DNA from: Psychrobacter sp. JCM 18901
GTDB taxonomy: Bacteria; Pseudomonadota; Gammaproteobacteria; Pseudomonadales; Moraxellaceae
Direction of reading: 5' to 3'
Length of the DNA stretch: 64,000 nt
Assembly (NCBI RefSeq): GCF_000586435.1
Contig: NZ_BAWH01000006.1
Span: 62,001-126,000, forward strand
Made by a program: the position numbers and the translations under genes. Under the pieces are notes generated by a model. That model was not told where the DNA came from. It worked only from the letters and a program-made list of their open reading frames with translations, and ran no database searches. Every line of letters begins with the position of its first letter. The first letter of the stretch is position 1. Of the stretch, positions 21,035 through 31,682 are shown piece after piece.

Positions 21035-24000
21035 TGTGTATTGTCTCCAAGACTTGCAGGCTGATAACTCTCAGAAGGTGTTGGGTTATGCGAGTTAGGC
21101 GTACCATTGCCACCATCTTTATCATTGGGTGTATTGTTCTCATATTTATGCGGGAACGCACTACGCACCCAGATATAGAACATTGGGATAAAGAAGATAC
21201 CTAAGAGGGTTGCTGTGATTACCCCACCAACAACACTAGTACCAATAGCGTTTTGACTGCCTGAACCTGGCCCATTCGCCAAGAATAATGGCACAACACC
21301 CAGTCCAAAGGCAAGTGAGGTCATGATAATCGGACGCAAACGCTGGCGTGCTGCGGTCATGACGGCCTCTCTAAGACTGTAACCTTCCTCTTGGTGTTCT
21401 TTCGCAAACTCGATAATCAAAATGGCGTTTTTGGCGGATAGACCAACGACAGTCAGTAGACCAACCTGCAAGTAGATATCATTGGCAAAACCACGTAGCC
21501 AGGTAAATATCACTGCACCCAATACCCCAAGTGGAATCACTAGTAGCACAGAGAAAGGAATCGACCAGCTTTCGTACAAAGCTGCCAAACATAAGAAGAC
21601 AACTAGGATTGAAAGCGCATAGAGCATTGGCGCTTGGGCACCTGATTTTTGCTCTTCCAATGACATACCTGTCCACTCGTAACTGATACCCTCAGGTAGC
21701 TTGTCTATCATCGCTTCCATTGAGCTCATTGCTTCACCAGTACTTAGACCTGGTGCGGCGCTACCTTGGATGTTCATTGACGGTAGGCTGTTGTAACGAG
21801 TAAGACGCGGTGAGCCTGACTGCCACTCGCTACTAGAGAATGCATCAAACGAAATCATATCGTTCATGTCATTTCGTACATACCATTTGCCAATGTCATC
21901 AGGGTTGGTACGACTGCTGGCTTCACCTTGTACATAGACACGTTTGATACGGCCACGATCGATAAAGTCATTAACGTAGCTTGAGCCCCACGCTGTTGAG
22001 ATAACGCTATTGATATTGCTTAGTGACAGGCCATAAGCCGCCGCTTGTTCTTGATTGATATTTACTTTAAGTTGTGGCGAATCTTCTTGCCCGTTAGGAC
22101 GGACGCCAGCTACTTGATCGTTCTGTGCCGCCATACCTAAGAGCATATTTCGGGCTTCAAGTAGCCCGTCATGTCCGAGGTTACCACTGTCCTGAATCAT
22201 TAAGTCAAAACCACTGGCATTACCAAGCTCGGTAATCGCGGGTGGGACGATGGCAAATACTTGTGCTTCGTTCAGCTGAGTAAAGAAGTACCCCATTGCT
22301 CGACCAGCGACAGCTTGAGCGGTGTTTTCATCGCCCGAGCGTTCCTCCCAGTCTGATAAGCGTACAAACGCCAGACCCATATTTTGACCTTGACCTGCAA
22401 AACTAAAGCCTGCAACGGTAAAGACAGAGGCAATGTTGTCGGTCTCTTGAGTATCATAATAGTTTCTAACTTTATCCAGTACGTCTTGCGTCTCATCTAA
22501 TGTAGAGCCCGCAGGAAGCTGAACCAAGGTAAACATAATGCCTTGATCTTCTTCTGGTAAAAACGAGCCTGGAATACGTAAGAATACGACCGCCATGATA
22601 CCGATAATGGCTGCATAACCAATCATATATAGCCATTTGAAACGAATACTTTTGCCGACGAAGTTTTCATAAGAGCGGCTTAGCTTAAAGAAGCCGCGGT
22701 TGAACCAACCAAAGAAGCCTTTTTGCTTTTCGGTACTGCCTTTTTCATGACTTTTGCCACGTTTCAGCAATGTCACACATAGGCAGGGGTAAATACAAGC
22801 GCGACCATGGCAGAGAGCACCATGCTGGTAATCAGCGTGATAGAGAACTGACGATAAATCACACCTGTTGAGCCACCAAAGAAGGCCATCGGTACGAATA
22901 CTGCAGACAAGATAAGCGCAATACCAATAACGATTTTACTGATTTCACCCATTGACTGGATAGTTGCATCTTTGATAGAGATGTGAGGATCTTCTTCTAG
23001 TATTCGCTCGACGTTCTCTACGACGACGATCGCATCATCGACCAGTAGACCGATGGACAATACCATAGCAAACATGGTCAAGACGTTGATACTAAAGCCT
23101 GCAATATACAACACTGCAAAGGTACCCAAGAGTACGACAGGTACGGCAAGGGTCGGGATAATGGTGGCACGCCAGTTCTGTAAGAAAATGAACATAACGA
23201 TAAATACCAACACAATCGCTTCAATGAGGGTCATAACGACTTGTTCGATAGACAAGCGTACAAATGGTGTGGTGTCATACGGAACGACTGAGGCTAGACC
23301 AATTGGGAAGTTTTTTTCCAGCTCAGCCATACGTGCGCCGACGGCTTCACGAGTCTCAAGGGCGTTTGCGCCACCAGCGAGTGAAATACCTAAACCGGCT
23401 GCTTCTTGACCATTGTATAAAGACACAACGCTATAGTTTTCACTGCCAATCTCGACATCTGCCACATCGCCTAAGCGCACTTGTGCGCCTGAGGTATCTG
23501 TTTTTAGTAGAATGTTTCGGAATTCTTCAGGCGTTTGAAGATAGCTTTGCACCGTGACCGTAGCATTGATAACCTGTTGGTCGGTATCAGCAGGGGCTTG
23601 ACCTAACTGACCGGCAGATACTTGCGCGTTCTGCGCTCGTATCGCATTGACGACATCTGAAGGTATCATGTTGTAGCTACGTAGGCGTGAAGGGTCAAGC
23701 CATACACGCATCGCATAGGTAGAGCCAAAGACTTGAACTTCACCCACACCCTCTACACGACTGATCGAATCGACGACATTAGAGTTAATATAATCGGCAA
23801 TATCTGCCCGATCCATGGTGCCATCTTCAGAAATAAATGCTTGCACCATCAAAAAGCTGCTAGACGATTTATTGACGTTGACACCTTGACGCTGCACCGA
23901 TTCAGGTAGCGAGCTCATCGCGGCTTGCAGTTTGTTCTGTACTTGTACTTGAGCTGTGTCAGGATCTGTGCCGTTTTCAAAGGTAAGCGTCACTGAAGCG

Positions 24001-24260
24001 CTACCATTTGACGAGCTCGATGACGACATATACATCAGACCATCGAGGCCTTTCATACGTTGCTCAATGATCTGTACCACTGAGTTTTCGACGGTTTGTG
24101 CATTAGCACCAGGATAGCTTGCACTGACCGAAATAGTCGGCGGTGCAATACGTGGATACTGTTCGATCGGTAGATTAAGAACGGATATCACCCCGATGAG
24201 CATGACCAAAACAGCCAGCACCCATGCAAAAATAGGGCGATTAATAAAAAAACGTGACAT
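21031..24260 (-). CDS. RND multidrug efflux transporter, AcrB/AdeJ type
   Basis: Inner membrane proton-drug antiporter of about 1075 residues. One C is missing near 22775 (VFTPAYV should read [13 protein letters not shown]), which splits the open frame. Visible: the first transmembrane helix [19 protein letters not shown], the proton-relay Asp pair in [18 protein letters not shown], the Lys in [29 protein letters not shown] and the second-half [11 protein letters not shown]. The C-terminus ends in a Pro/Asn/Ser-rich tail. It lies 34 bases after the membrane fusion gene and overlaps the outer membrane gene. Confidence 0.95.
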
Positions 24261-24294
24261 AGTATATCCCTAAGTCTTCCTGTCTTGAATGGAA

Positions 24295-25710
24295 TTAGTT
24301 GGCAGCGGCTTCTGTTGGTTTTTTGGTAGAAGTCTCGTCGCCAGCTGGCTTTTTATCCATCGTTTTTGCGGCTTGCTGCGGCGTTTTGGTATTAGGCGCA
24401 CTTTGTGCAGCTGGTGCTGGATTTGCACTTTCTAATGGTTTAGCGACCACTTCTTGGTCAGGCTTGACCTTAGCACCACCAATCACAACCACTTTGTCAC
24501 CTGCTTTCAAGCCATCAGTGACAACCCATTGTCCATCGTAAGTACCATTAATGGTGACCGGACGTACTTGGATTTTATTATTTTCGTCAACGATATAGAC
24601 TTGCGTCTCACTCTTAGGCGTACGAGTGACCGCACTTTGCGGGACAAGAGCCGCGTTGGTAATAACGCTCTGCGTCAAACGTGCCGAGACATACATACCT
24701 GGTAGCAGGATGTTATTGCTGTTTGGAAAAATAGCACGCAAGGTGACAGCGCCTGTTGACTCATCAACTTTGGCTTCAGACAGTGCAAGCTTACCGCGTA
24801 CTGGATAGACAGAACCATCTTCTAGCACCAATTCGACTGAGTTCATACCCGGCTGAGCAGTACCATCTGCGATCTGCTGACGAAGCTTGAGCAACTCAGA
24901 AGAAGACTGGCTGATATCAACGTAGATAGGGTCTAAGCGTGAAATAGTTACCAAGGGATCTGCTTGACCAGCACTGACCAGAGTACCAGCAGTGACGCTA
25001 GAGCGATCAGTACGACCAGTTAGCGGTGCGCGTACGATTGTACGGTTTAGATCTAAGGTACTGGCTTCTAAACCTGCTTTTGCAGTCTGAATGCCTGCTT
25101 TTGCACTCTCAATACCTGCTTGAGTTTGACCGACAGCGGCGGCGGCACTTTGTACTGCTGCTTGTGCTGTACGTACGGCTGTTTGTGCTTGATCGTACTG
25201 CTGCTTTGAGATGGCATCAATACTGACCAGACCTTGCAGACGTTGTAAGTCATTTTGTGCTTGTGCTAATGACGCTTGACGACTGACTAGCTCAGCTTTT
25301 GCATTGGCATTGTTTGCCACAGCAGTTTGATAGTTAGCCTGTGATTGCTGTACGGCAGCTTGGCCACTCGTTACAGATGAGGCATAGTTATCGGTGTTGA
25401 TGCGATACAGTGGCTGACCTTTCTTGACGTTGCTTCCTTCACGGAATAGTACTTCGTCAATCACACCGTTGACCTGTGGGCGGACGTCAGCAGTTTGATA
25501 AGCTGCAGTACGACCAGAAAAAGTTTGTACTTGAGGGACGGTATCGAGAGTGACTGTCTGAACGTTGACAACCGCAGGCGGCATTTGCTGCTGTGCGGCT
25601 TGCTCACCAGCGGCGTCCTCGTTGTTGTCACAGCCAACCAGTACAGCTCCAGATAGTACAGATGCTATTACAAGCGCAAGATAAGAGTGCTTCATCAATG
25701 TCCTCGGCAA
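24295..25710 (-). CDS. RND efflux membrane fusion lipoprotein, AcrA/AdeI type
   Basis: Periplasmic adaptor joining transporter to channel, 471 residues, intact. The lipoprotein signal has the lipobox VLVGC at residue 27. Then come the lipoyl half (SGRTAAYQTADVRPQVNG), an unusually Ala/Gln-rich alpha-hairpin (about residues 110-230), the second lipoyl half (TIVRAPLTGRTDRS) and the beta-barrel with LLPGMYVSARL. The C-terminal tail is Pro/Ala/Lys-rich and low-complexity. First gene of the pump operon; no regulator is adjacent. Confidence 0.95.
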   Translation of the reverse strand: MPRTLMKHSYLALVIASVLSGAVLVGCDNNEDAAGEQAAQQQMPPAVVNVQTVTLDTVPQVQTFSGRTAAYQTADVRPQVNGVIDEVLFREGSNVKKGQPLYRINTDNYASSVTSGQAAVQQSQANYQTAVANNANAKAELVSRQASLAQAQNDLQRLQGLVSIDAISKQQYDQAQTAVRTAQAAVQSAAAAVGQTQAGIESAKAGIQTAKAGLEASTLDLNRTIVRAPLTGRTDRSSVTAGTLVSAGQADPLVTISRLDPIYVDISQSSSELLKLRQQIADGTAQPGMNSVELVLEDGSVYPVRGKLALSEAKVDESTGAVTLRAIFPNSNNILLPGMYVSARLTQSVITNAALVPQSAVTRTPKSETQVYIVDENNKIQVRPVTINGTYDGQWVVTDGLKAGDKVVVIGGAKVKPDQEVVAKPLESANPAPAAQSAPNTKTPQQAAKTMDKKPAGDETSTKKPTEAAAN

Positions 25711-26475
25711 TATATATAAATAGTGACAGTATAAAAATCGATCAATAAGTTTGGCGTACTGAATATAAGGGTCTTGCTAATACTAAATAACTTGCTAATG
25801 CTGAATAAAGAGAATAAATAGCCTAAGCTAGCATTATTTATTCCAGTTTCAGATTATTCCGTCAGTGAAATATAACTAATAGGAAATCTGACATCGATAT
25901 GGATTAAGTATCGAAAGGATTATTTAGCATTAATTGTTTAAGCAAACCACAGAATTGATTAATAAATTTAACGAGTCATTATAAACTATTGGGGTAACCC
26001 CACAGTCAAGTAGTTTGCAATACGAGCTGGATCGAAAAGCGGTAATATTACAGTTTACGAATTAATAGATTACCGTCATAGTAAGCGTCGTCTCTATTAA
26101 CAGCTAATAGAACCATGCACAACCTAGTATCAAAATATATTGTAAACTTTTGTTATAAATCTAAAACCCTATAGTAACTAGGGTTTTTAAACGATAGAAA
26201 ATCGACTTTGTCAACAAAATGACAATTTTAGCAACCCCTAATTACAGTCATAAAAAATAACTATCAGTATCTCTCTAACAAACGTCATCAAACTTTGACC
26301 GACTGTCCAAAAAGCCTTATACGATTATAGTACTGCAAGAATGTATGAAACTTAAAGAAAGGTAACGATTTGGCTGACATGCTAGTTTTTGAAAAGGTAC
26401 TTCTTAATTTATGAGCTTCTTATTCATCAATTGCTGAAGGAGTTTGCTAAAAAGCCATGCTAAAAAAATTCTGTC
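25711..26475. other. Long AT-rich intergenic region upstream of the pump operon
   Basis: About 765 bases without a credible gene. It holds the pump promoter (minus). Two compact hairpins stand out: GGGGTAACCCC at 25990-26000 and a terminator-like stem at 26163-26187. No regulator gene or clear operator was found. Confidence 0.5.
26163..26187 (+). terminator. Terminator-like hairpin with no gene assigned
   Basis: AAAACCCTA and TAGGGTTTT form a 9-bp stem with a 7-base loop and a short T tail. It does not end any recognised gene, so it may end a small RNA or be a relic. Confidence 0.45.
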
Positions 26476-26518
26476 AAAAAAAAGAGTCGTCTTAATCAGT
26501 TAATAACACAGACGACTC
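26476..26518 (-). terminator. Terminator of ispB
   Basis: On the minus strand GAGTCGTCT and AGACGACTC form a perfect 9-bp stem followed by eight T, directly after the ispB stop. Confidence 0.8.
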
Positions 26519-26526
26519 AGCGTTAA

Positions 26527-27552
26527 TTATACTAATCGGGCGCTAGCGAGTTCAGTCAATTGATATAAGCCTGTACGATAACGGTTGTCTGGTAGCGTAC
26601 TCAGTGCATCTTGTGCCAGTTTAGTTTCTTCTAGAGCGCGCTGCTTACAATAAGCCAATGAGCCAGAACTACGTACCAATTCAATAAGCTGTTCAGCATT
26701 TGGTGTCTTACCTGTCTGAACGGCAATACGTAACTGCTCATAGCCTTCAGTGTCGCTGTCTTTGAGTAGCTCGAGTGCTTTGATAGTCGGTAGGGTAGGT
26801 TTGCCTTCAGCAAGATCATCGCCTAAGTTTTTGCCCATCACTTCACTGTCGCCACTATAGTCGAGCACATCATCGGTAATTTGGAACGCATTACCAAAAT
26901 GCTGTCCGAAATCGCCCAATGCCGTCATATATGCTGTCTTGTCTTGCAAGATAGCAGCACCTTGGGTCGCCATCATGAACAGGCGTGAAGTTTTGCCATC
27001 GATAATGCGTAAGTAATCTTCCTCTGTCGCGGCAGGGTTATGTTGGTGCTGTAGCTGTAACACTTCGCCTTCAGCAATATCACAGGTCCCATCAGAGAAC
27101 ACTTGTAACAATGGCAAGCTCTGAAAACCAACCAACAGATTGAACGCGCGAGCAATCAAATAGTCACCGACCAACACGGCAGTGGCGTTGTCCCACGTTG
27201 CATTTGCCGTCGGTTTTCCACGGCGTTGCCCTGACTCATCGATGACATCGTCGTGGACTAGGGTAGCGGTATGTAGCATTTCAGTGATAGCTGCTAGATG
27301 CATGGCCTTTTCTGAAGGATTGTCATCAAACATACGTGCGCAAAGCAATGTAATCAACGGACGCATACGCTTGCCACCAGCATTTATCACGTGTTGCGAG
27401 ACGCTCATGACGAGTTGTACTTTTGAGTTCAAACTGCCAAACACTTGCTTGTCCATCACCTCAAAGTCATTGGCTACAATACTTTGAATATCAGCATAGC
27501 TAGGCGTCGATTGAGGGGCAGGCACGGTATTATTTAAAGAGGTACTAGTCAT
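26527..27552 (-). CDS. ispB: Octaprenyl diphosphate synthase-type polyprenyl synthetase
   Basis: Builds the side chain of ubiquinone by adding isopentenyl units. 341 residues, intact. The two Asp-rich motifs are in TLVHDDVIDESGQRRG and FQITDDVLDYSGD; GGKRMRPLITLL and the GKNLGDDLAEGKPTLP block are also typical. Chain length cannot be read from sequence alone; the name follows the usual pairing with divergent rplU-rpmA. Confidence 0.93.
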   Translation of the reverse strand: MTSTSLNNTVPAPQSTPSYADIQSIVANDFEVMDKQVFGSLNSKVQLVMSVSQHVINAGGKRMRPLITLLCARMFDDNPSEKAMHLAAITEMLHTATLVHDDVIDESGQRRGKPTANATWDNATAVLVGDYLIARAFNLLVGFQSLPLLQVFSDGTCDIAEGEVLQLQHQHNPAATEEDYLRIIDGKTSRLFMMATQGAAILQDKTAYMTALGDFGQHFGNAFQITDDVLDYSGDSEVMGKNLGDDLAEGKPTLPTIKALELLKDSDTEGYEQLRIAVQTGKTPNAEQLIELVRSSGSLAYCKQRALEETKLAQDALSTLPDNRYRTGLYQLTELASARLV

Positions 27553-28120
27553 AATAAATAGTCATATTAATAAGAGTAAAGAGAGTTGGTATAACCTTGA
27601 CTTTATCTATCTATAGGTAAGGTATTATTTCGCTTATGATAGCATAGCTATCTGCTTAAATTGTTGGTTAAAGTATATAGCACAAGTAGGTCAGGCGTAT
27701 GATATATAGGCTTACTATGCCTATTGAATAGAATAAAAACGATAAGAAATTTCTTATGTTTTACAGATATATTCTCTAGCTCACTTTAAGCTTATTGGTC
27801 ACATAAATGATTCATAAAGGGCTGTAAGTAACTGATTGCATAAGTTATAATGGCCGCTGTTGGGCTTAATCTATCACTTATCATTACTATTTCTCATGTT
27901 TATATTCGCATTGTCGTTTATCGACTTTCCTTGATGAGCAGCAGTTATAGCCAAATGAGAGATGGTCATTAGTGTAACTACCTTGCAAAAACGAGAGGCG
28001 CGGCTTGCTTTTATGAGCAAAAAGCCGTAAAATCTTGCCTTTAATTTTTCCCTGTCGTGTTCGTCGTAAAAGCGTTGGTATAACATCAGCCACGGCACAC
28101 GGGTTAAACGGAGTCATACA
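27553..28120. other. Divergent regulatory region between ispB and rplU
   Basis: No credible gene; the minus-strand open frames here are shadows. A TATAAT box at 27846-27851 points toward rplU but has a poor -35. The last 250 bases would be a long ribosomal-protein leader, with a CGGCTT/AAGCCG stem near 28000-28026. No known riboswitch is recognised. Confidence 0.4.
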
Positions 28121-28433
28121 ATGTACGCAGTAATCAAAACTGGTGGTAAACAGCACCGTGTAGTCGTCGATGAATTGCTTAAAGTTGAACTACTAAAAGC
28201 AGAAAAAGGCGAAACAATCAAATTTGAAGACGTGTTGATGGTTGTTGACGGCGATAACGTCAAAATCGGTCAGCCTGTTGTTGACGGTGCTAGCGTAGAA
28301 GTTGAAGTTGTTGAGCATGGTCGCGGCGAAAAAAATCCGTATCATCAAGCACAACCGTCGTAAGCATTATCACAAAGAACAAGGTCACCGCCAATGGTAT
28401 ACCTTGTTAAAAATCAAAGCGATTAATGCCTAA
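28121..28433 (+). CDS. rplU: 50S ribosomal protein L21
   Basis: 103 residues after removing one A from the run at 28330-28336; as read, the frame ends early at 28363. [14 protein letters not shown] is the family start, and the restored C-terminus reads [20 protein letters not shown], typical of L21. AACGGAGT precedes the ATG. It is the first gene of the rplU-rpmA operon, 91 bases before rpmA. Confidence 0.97.
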
Positions 28434-28524
28434 TTATCCATTTAGCAATTATTGCTAAATAGCGCACTAAATGCTTAAGAGTTATCGCATCAGCGATAAG
28501 TCAAATTAACAAGGAGATTTTCTC

Positions 28525-28783
28525 ATGGCACATAAAAAAAGCTGCCGGTTCGAGCCGTAACGGTCGTGATTCAAACCCAAAAATGCTAGGCGTAAAAATC
28601 TTTGGTGGCCAAGCTATCACAGCTGGTAACATCATCGTTCGTCAGCGTGGTACAGAATTCCACGCAGGCGAAGGCGTTGGCATGGGTCGTGACCATACTT
28701 TATTTGCACTGAATGACGGTGTTGTAAAGTTTGCGACCAAAGGTAAATTTAACCGTCGTTATGTTACGGTTGAAAACGCATAA
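28525..28783 (+). CDS. rpmA: 50S ribosomal protein L27
   Basis: 85 residues when one A is removed from the run at 28532-28538. The start [16 protein letters not shown] is then as expected; as read, the gene stops after 11 codons. AAGGAGATTTTCTC gives a strong ribosome site for the ATG at 28525. The central LGVKIFGGQ and [10 protein letters not shown] are diagnostic. Confidence 0.97.
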
Positions 28784-28833
28784 TTATCTATTTAGATCGT
28801 TTTATTCTTTGGATAGAATGATCAGATAATTAA

Positions 28834-28871
28834 AAAAAGCCCTTACTGCCTTATGGTAGTAGGGGCTTTTT
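28834..28871 (+). terminator. Terminator of rplU-rpmA
   Basis: AAAAGCCCTTACTGCC pairs (with wobbles) with GGTAGTAGGGGCTTTT around TTAT, followed by T residues. Confidence 0.75.
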
Positions 28872-29192
28872 ACGTTTGTGGGGTGATATAAATTAATAAT
28901 AATTCTAAGCGATATCTTTAAAGCCACTATTAGCATAATTACTGTAGCTAATAATTATAAATGCAAACTTTTACCGTGTAACTGTCTTGGTTACAAGTGT
29001 GTATGGCAGCCGTAGTAAAGATTGCAAATCATGACTAGGCGCGTAATAAAAAAACTGGCACACTGTTGCCATTGCTGATGGTTACCAGCTTTAGCTTGGT
29101 AAAATTAGTATTTATAGAAAACAAAAATTTCAATGGAACATTTTATTTTTAGCGACAACTTTAAAGCGATTATGCTTTTTTAGAGAGGATTT
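28872..29192. other. Intergenic region upstream of lolA
   Basis: No gene. A possible promoter is TTGCAA, 16 bases, TAATAA near 29017-29045. An imperfect palindrome TACCAGCTTTAGCTTGGTA follows at about 29085. Neither is certain. Confidence 0.35.
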
Positions 29193-29879
29193 ATGATGAA
29201 CTTATCTACGAAAAAATCAACCAAACAAAAAATGATGAGTGGGGCTTTAGCAGGTGTATTAATGACATCGCTAGGTATCGCAGCGCCAATGATGGCATTG
29301 ACTCAAACGGCTACCGCAGCTCCTGCTGATAATCTAACAGCTGCTAAACGTCTGAACAAATTGTTGACCAATACCAAGAGTATGACGGCTAATTTTAGCC
29401 AAACGACCAAAGGCGCGAGTAGTGGTACGTTTAAAGGCTCCATGAGTGTCCAACGTCCAAATAACTTCCGTTGGGAAACCAAGTCACCATCAGAGCAGTT
29501 GATCGTTGCTAATGGTAATTCTATGTGGGTTTATGACAAGGATCTAGAGCAAGCGACTAAGCAGAATGTCGACAGCCAAGTAGGGAATACACCAGCGTTA
29601 CTACTGTCAGGTGATCCAAGCAAAATTGATCAAAACTTTAAAATCACTCAGCCATATGACAACAAAAACTATTATGTGCTCTATCCTAAGTCAGACAGCG
29701 CAAGTTTTAAAAGTCTTTCAATAAGTTTTAGTGGTGGCAAACCTGTCATGATGGTATTGAATGACACTTTGGGACAAACAACTTCTATCAAGTTCAGCGG
29801 TATTAAGATGAACCCAAGTATTGGTAGCAGTCAGTTTAAATTTACACCGCCAAAGGGTGTTGATGTGATTAATCAGTAA
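29193..29879 (+). CDS. lolA: Outer membrane lipoprotein carrier protein LolA
   Basis: Periplasmic chaperone that carries lipoproteins from LolCDE to LolB. 228 residues, intact. A long signal peptide ends near ATAAPADN. Mature family features: MTANFSQTTKG, GSMSVQRPNNFRWETKSPSEQLIVANG, VYDKDLEQ and the C-terminal FKFTPPKGVDVI. GAGAGGATTT precedes the ATGATG pair; the second ATG (29196) is equally possible. Confidence 0.93.
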   Translation: MMNLSTKKSTKQKMMSGALAGVLMTSLGIAAPMMALTQTATAAPADNLTAAKRLNKLLTNTKSMTANFSQTTKGASSGTFKGSMSVQRPNNFRWETKSPSEQLIVANGNSMWVYDKDLEQATKQNVDSQVGNTPALLLSGDPSKIDQNFKITQPYDNKNYYVLYPKSDSASFKSLSISFSGGKPVMMVLNDTLGQTTSIKFSGIKMNPSIGSSQFKFTPPKGVDVINQ

Positions 29880-29931
29880 TTAGCAGACGTATTGCTAGGT
29901 TTTGATATCAGTTCGAAATCAGCAACGCAAT

Positions 29932-29965
29932 AAAAAGGACAGACCCTATGTGGTCTGTCCTTTTT
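29932..29965. terminator. Terminator between lolA and scpB
   Basis: A perfect 14-bp stem (AAAAAGGACAGACC) with a six-base loop between convergent genes. Confidence 0.8.
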
Positions 29966-29998
29966 ATGTGAGTAACTATATTTTGTTTAGCAGAAAAT

Positions 29999-30613
29999 TT
30001 AAGAGATGGCTCGTATGGCTTCCATATCAGGCATAGGTGGCAGTTCATCCAGATGGCTTAATCCAAACGCATCTAAAAACTGCGCAGTAGTATGGAGTAA
30101 CGCAGGACGGCCTAGAGTATCTTTAAAGCCTTTCTCCACAATCCATTCTTTATCAAACAACTGGCGCAGTATATTACTCGATAATGTCACTCCGCGCACA
30201 TGCTCGATATCACTACGCGTCACAGGTTGCTTGTATGCAATGACACTTAGGGTTTCAAGTAAAGCTTGGCTCAGGCGTTCCTGACGCTGCGGAAAAATAC
30301 GCTGAATTAGACTGCTATAGTCATCAGATATCTGTAAACGATAACCGCTGGCGGTCTCATGTAGCCTAAGCACACCTGTATCTAAGCGTTGTTGCAGCAC
30401 TTCCAAAGTCTGCTTTAATTCTTTAGTAGATAATGACAAATGTTTCTTTAATGCGTGAGCGGTCAGCGGTGCCTCCGATGCATGCAGCAGCACCTCGATA
30501 CGTTTACTCATCTCTTCCAAAGAATCATGCTGTGCTTCAGCTGATGGAGATGTAGTCATAGTTATTGGGTCTCGGGTCTCGTCATGTTGCTTTGGGCATT
30601 CAATATCTACCAT
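29999..30613 (-). CDS. scpB: Segregation and condensation protein B
   Basis: Kleisin-associated subunit of the SMC-ScpAB condensin. Two winged-helix domains: RIEVLLHASEAPLTAHAL and LLETLSVIAYKQPVTRSDIEHVRGV, with LGRPALLHTTAQFLDAFGL at the end. The frame starts at 30613 (204 residues); an internal Met at 30559 is a plausible shorter start. It lies downstream of scpA in the same direction. Confidence 0.92.
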   Translation of the reverse strand: MVDIECPKQHDETRDPITMTTSPSAEAQHDSLEEMSKRIEVLLHASEAPLTAHALKKHLSLSTKELKQTLEVLQQRLDTGVLRLHETASGYRLQISDDYSSLIQRIFPQRQERLSQALLETLSVIAYKQPVTRSDIEHVRGVTLSSNILRQLFDKEWIVEKGFKDTLGRPALLHTTAQFLDAFGLSHLDELPPMPDMEAIRAIS

Positions 30614-30681
30614 CTAAAGTATGCTCTTATTTCAATGTTTTTTTTCATAGAGAATGGGCTAGGAGATAGTCTTAGAGGCTA

Positions 30682-31649
30682 CTAGGCTAACCACTGTAAT
30701 GTGAGATTTGTGGATTCATTATTCATATTAGTCTGATCAGAATTATTGGAAACAGAGTTGACGATACCGCTATCTGTCTCAATATTGACCACACCAACTA
30801 ACTGCCGCTTTATAAGCTCAAGTACGGCGACAAAACTCACGACCACGCCTATTTTACCTTGTGCCTTGTCTAGTAGCTCATAAAAGGAGCGCGCCCCATC
30901 TATACTTAATTGTCTGCTAATACTGGCAATACGATCGGCAAGGGGTACCGCATCAACTTTGATCGTGTGCATTTGATAGTCGGGCTGTAGCTGCATTTTA
31001 AATAAGCTATCAATCAGCAAGTTAGGTGAGTAGCTTGGCAGTTCCGCATTCATAACGTCTTGATCAGGCATACTAACCATTGCCAAAAACACATCGCGCT
31101 CTAGACGTACTAGATTGTCTAAGCGCTGACTGACTACTTTGATTTGCGCGTATTCTTCAAGGCGCTCGATTAGCTCTGCTTTTGGGTCACGCTCGTCGGT
31201 TGGAGTATCAGGGGCAGGCAATAGCAACTCGGTTTTGATAGCGATGAGCGTTGATGCCATTAGCAGATAATCACCTGCTAACTCAAAGTGTTCGGTATCT
31301 AGTTCACTGATATAGCTAAGTACTGCTCAGTGATGGGCAAAATGGGCATTTGGGTCAAATCGACGTTGTTCTTTTTGACCAAGTACAATAGAAAATCCAA
31401 TGGACCAGCAAATTGCTCTAACCAAATAGCAAAGGCTTGCGGTGGTACATACAGATCTTCTGGCAAATGCTGCACAGGCGTCTGATAGATACGTAGCGAC
31501 ATATCATGGTTGATTGACTCATCAAGCTCGCTCTGATTGTCTGTAAGTTCGGAGGTTGAATCAGCCATAGCAGATAAGGCGGCTTTAGACAAAGCCGCCT
31601 GTTTGGTGTTTGGTTCAGTTTGCACGTTTAGCACCCGCTTTGATAACAA
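30682..31649 (-). CDS. scpA: Segregation and condensation protein A
   Basis: Kleisin subunit bridging SMC heads. About 322 residues after adding one A near 31325, where the reading frame breaks inside ITEQYLSYISEL. The N-terminal FAGPLDFLLYLVKKNNVDL and LAGDYLLMASTLIAIKTELLLP are diagnostic. An N-terminal extension of about 70 residues precedes the conserved part, so the true start may be internal. ScpB follows. Confidence 0.9.
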
Positions 31650-31682
31650 ATTGCGCCAGTGAAACGACTATTCCAGCAACGA

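Noticed and set aside
21031-24260. Two separate RND transporter genes overlapping by ATGA
   Set aside because: The break falls in the middle of the conserved TPALCVTLL segment; one missing C explains it.
27874-28156. Two minus-strand open frames upstream of rplU as small genes
   Set aside because: They overlap the rplU leader and start, lack ribosome sites and look random.
28121-28783. rplU and rpmA as pseudogenes
   Set aside because: L21 and L27 genes are single-copy and needed for growth, and one-base corrections in A runs restore perfect family proteins.
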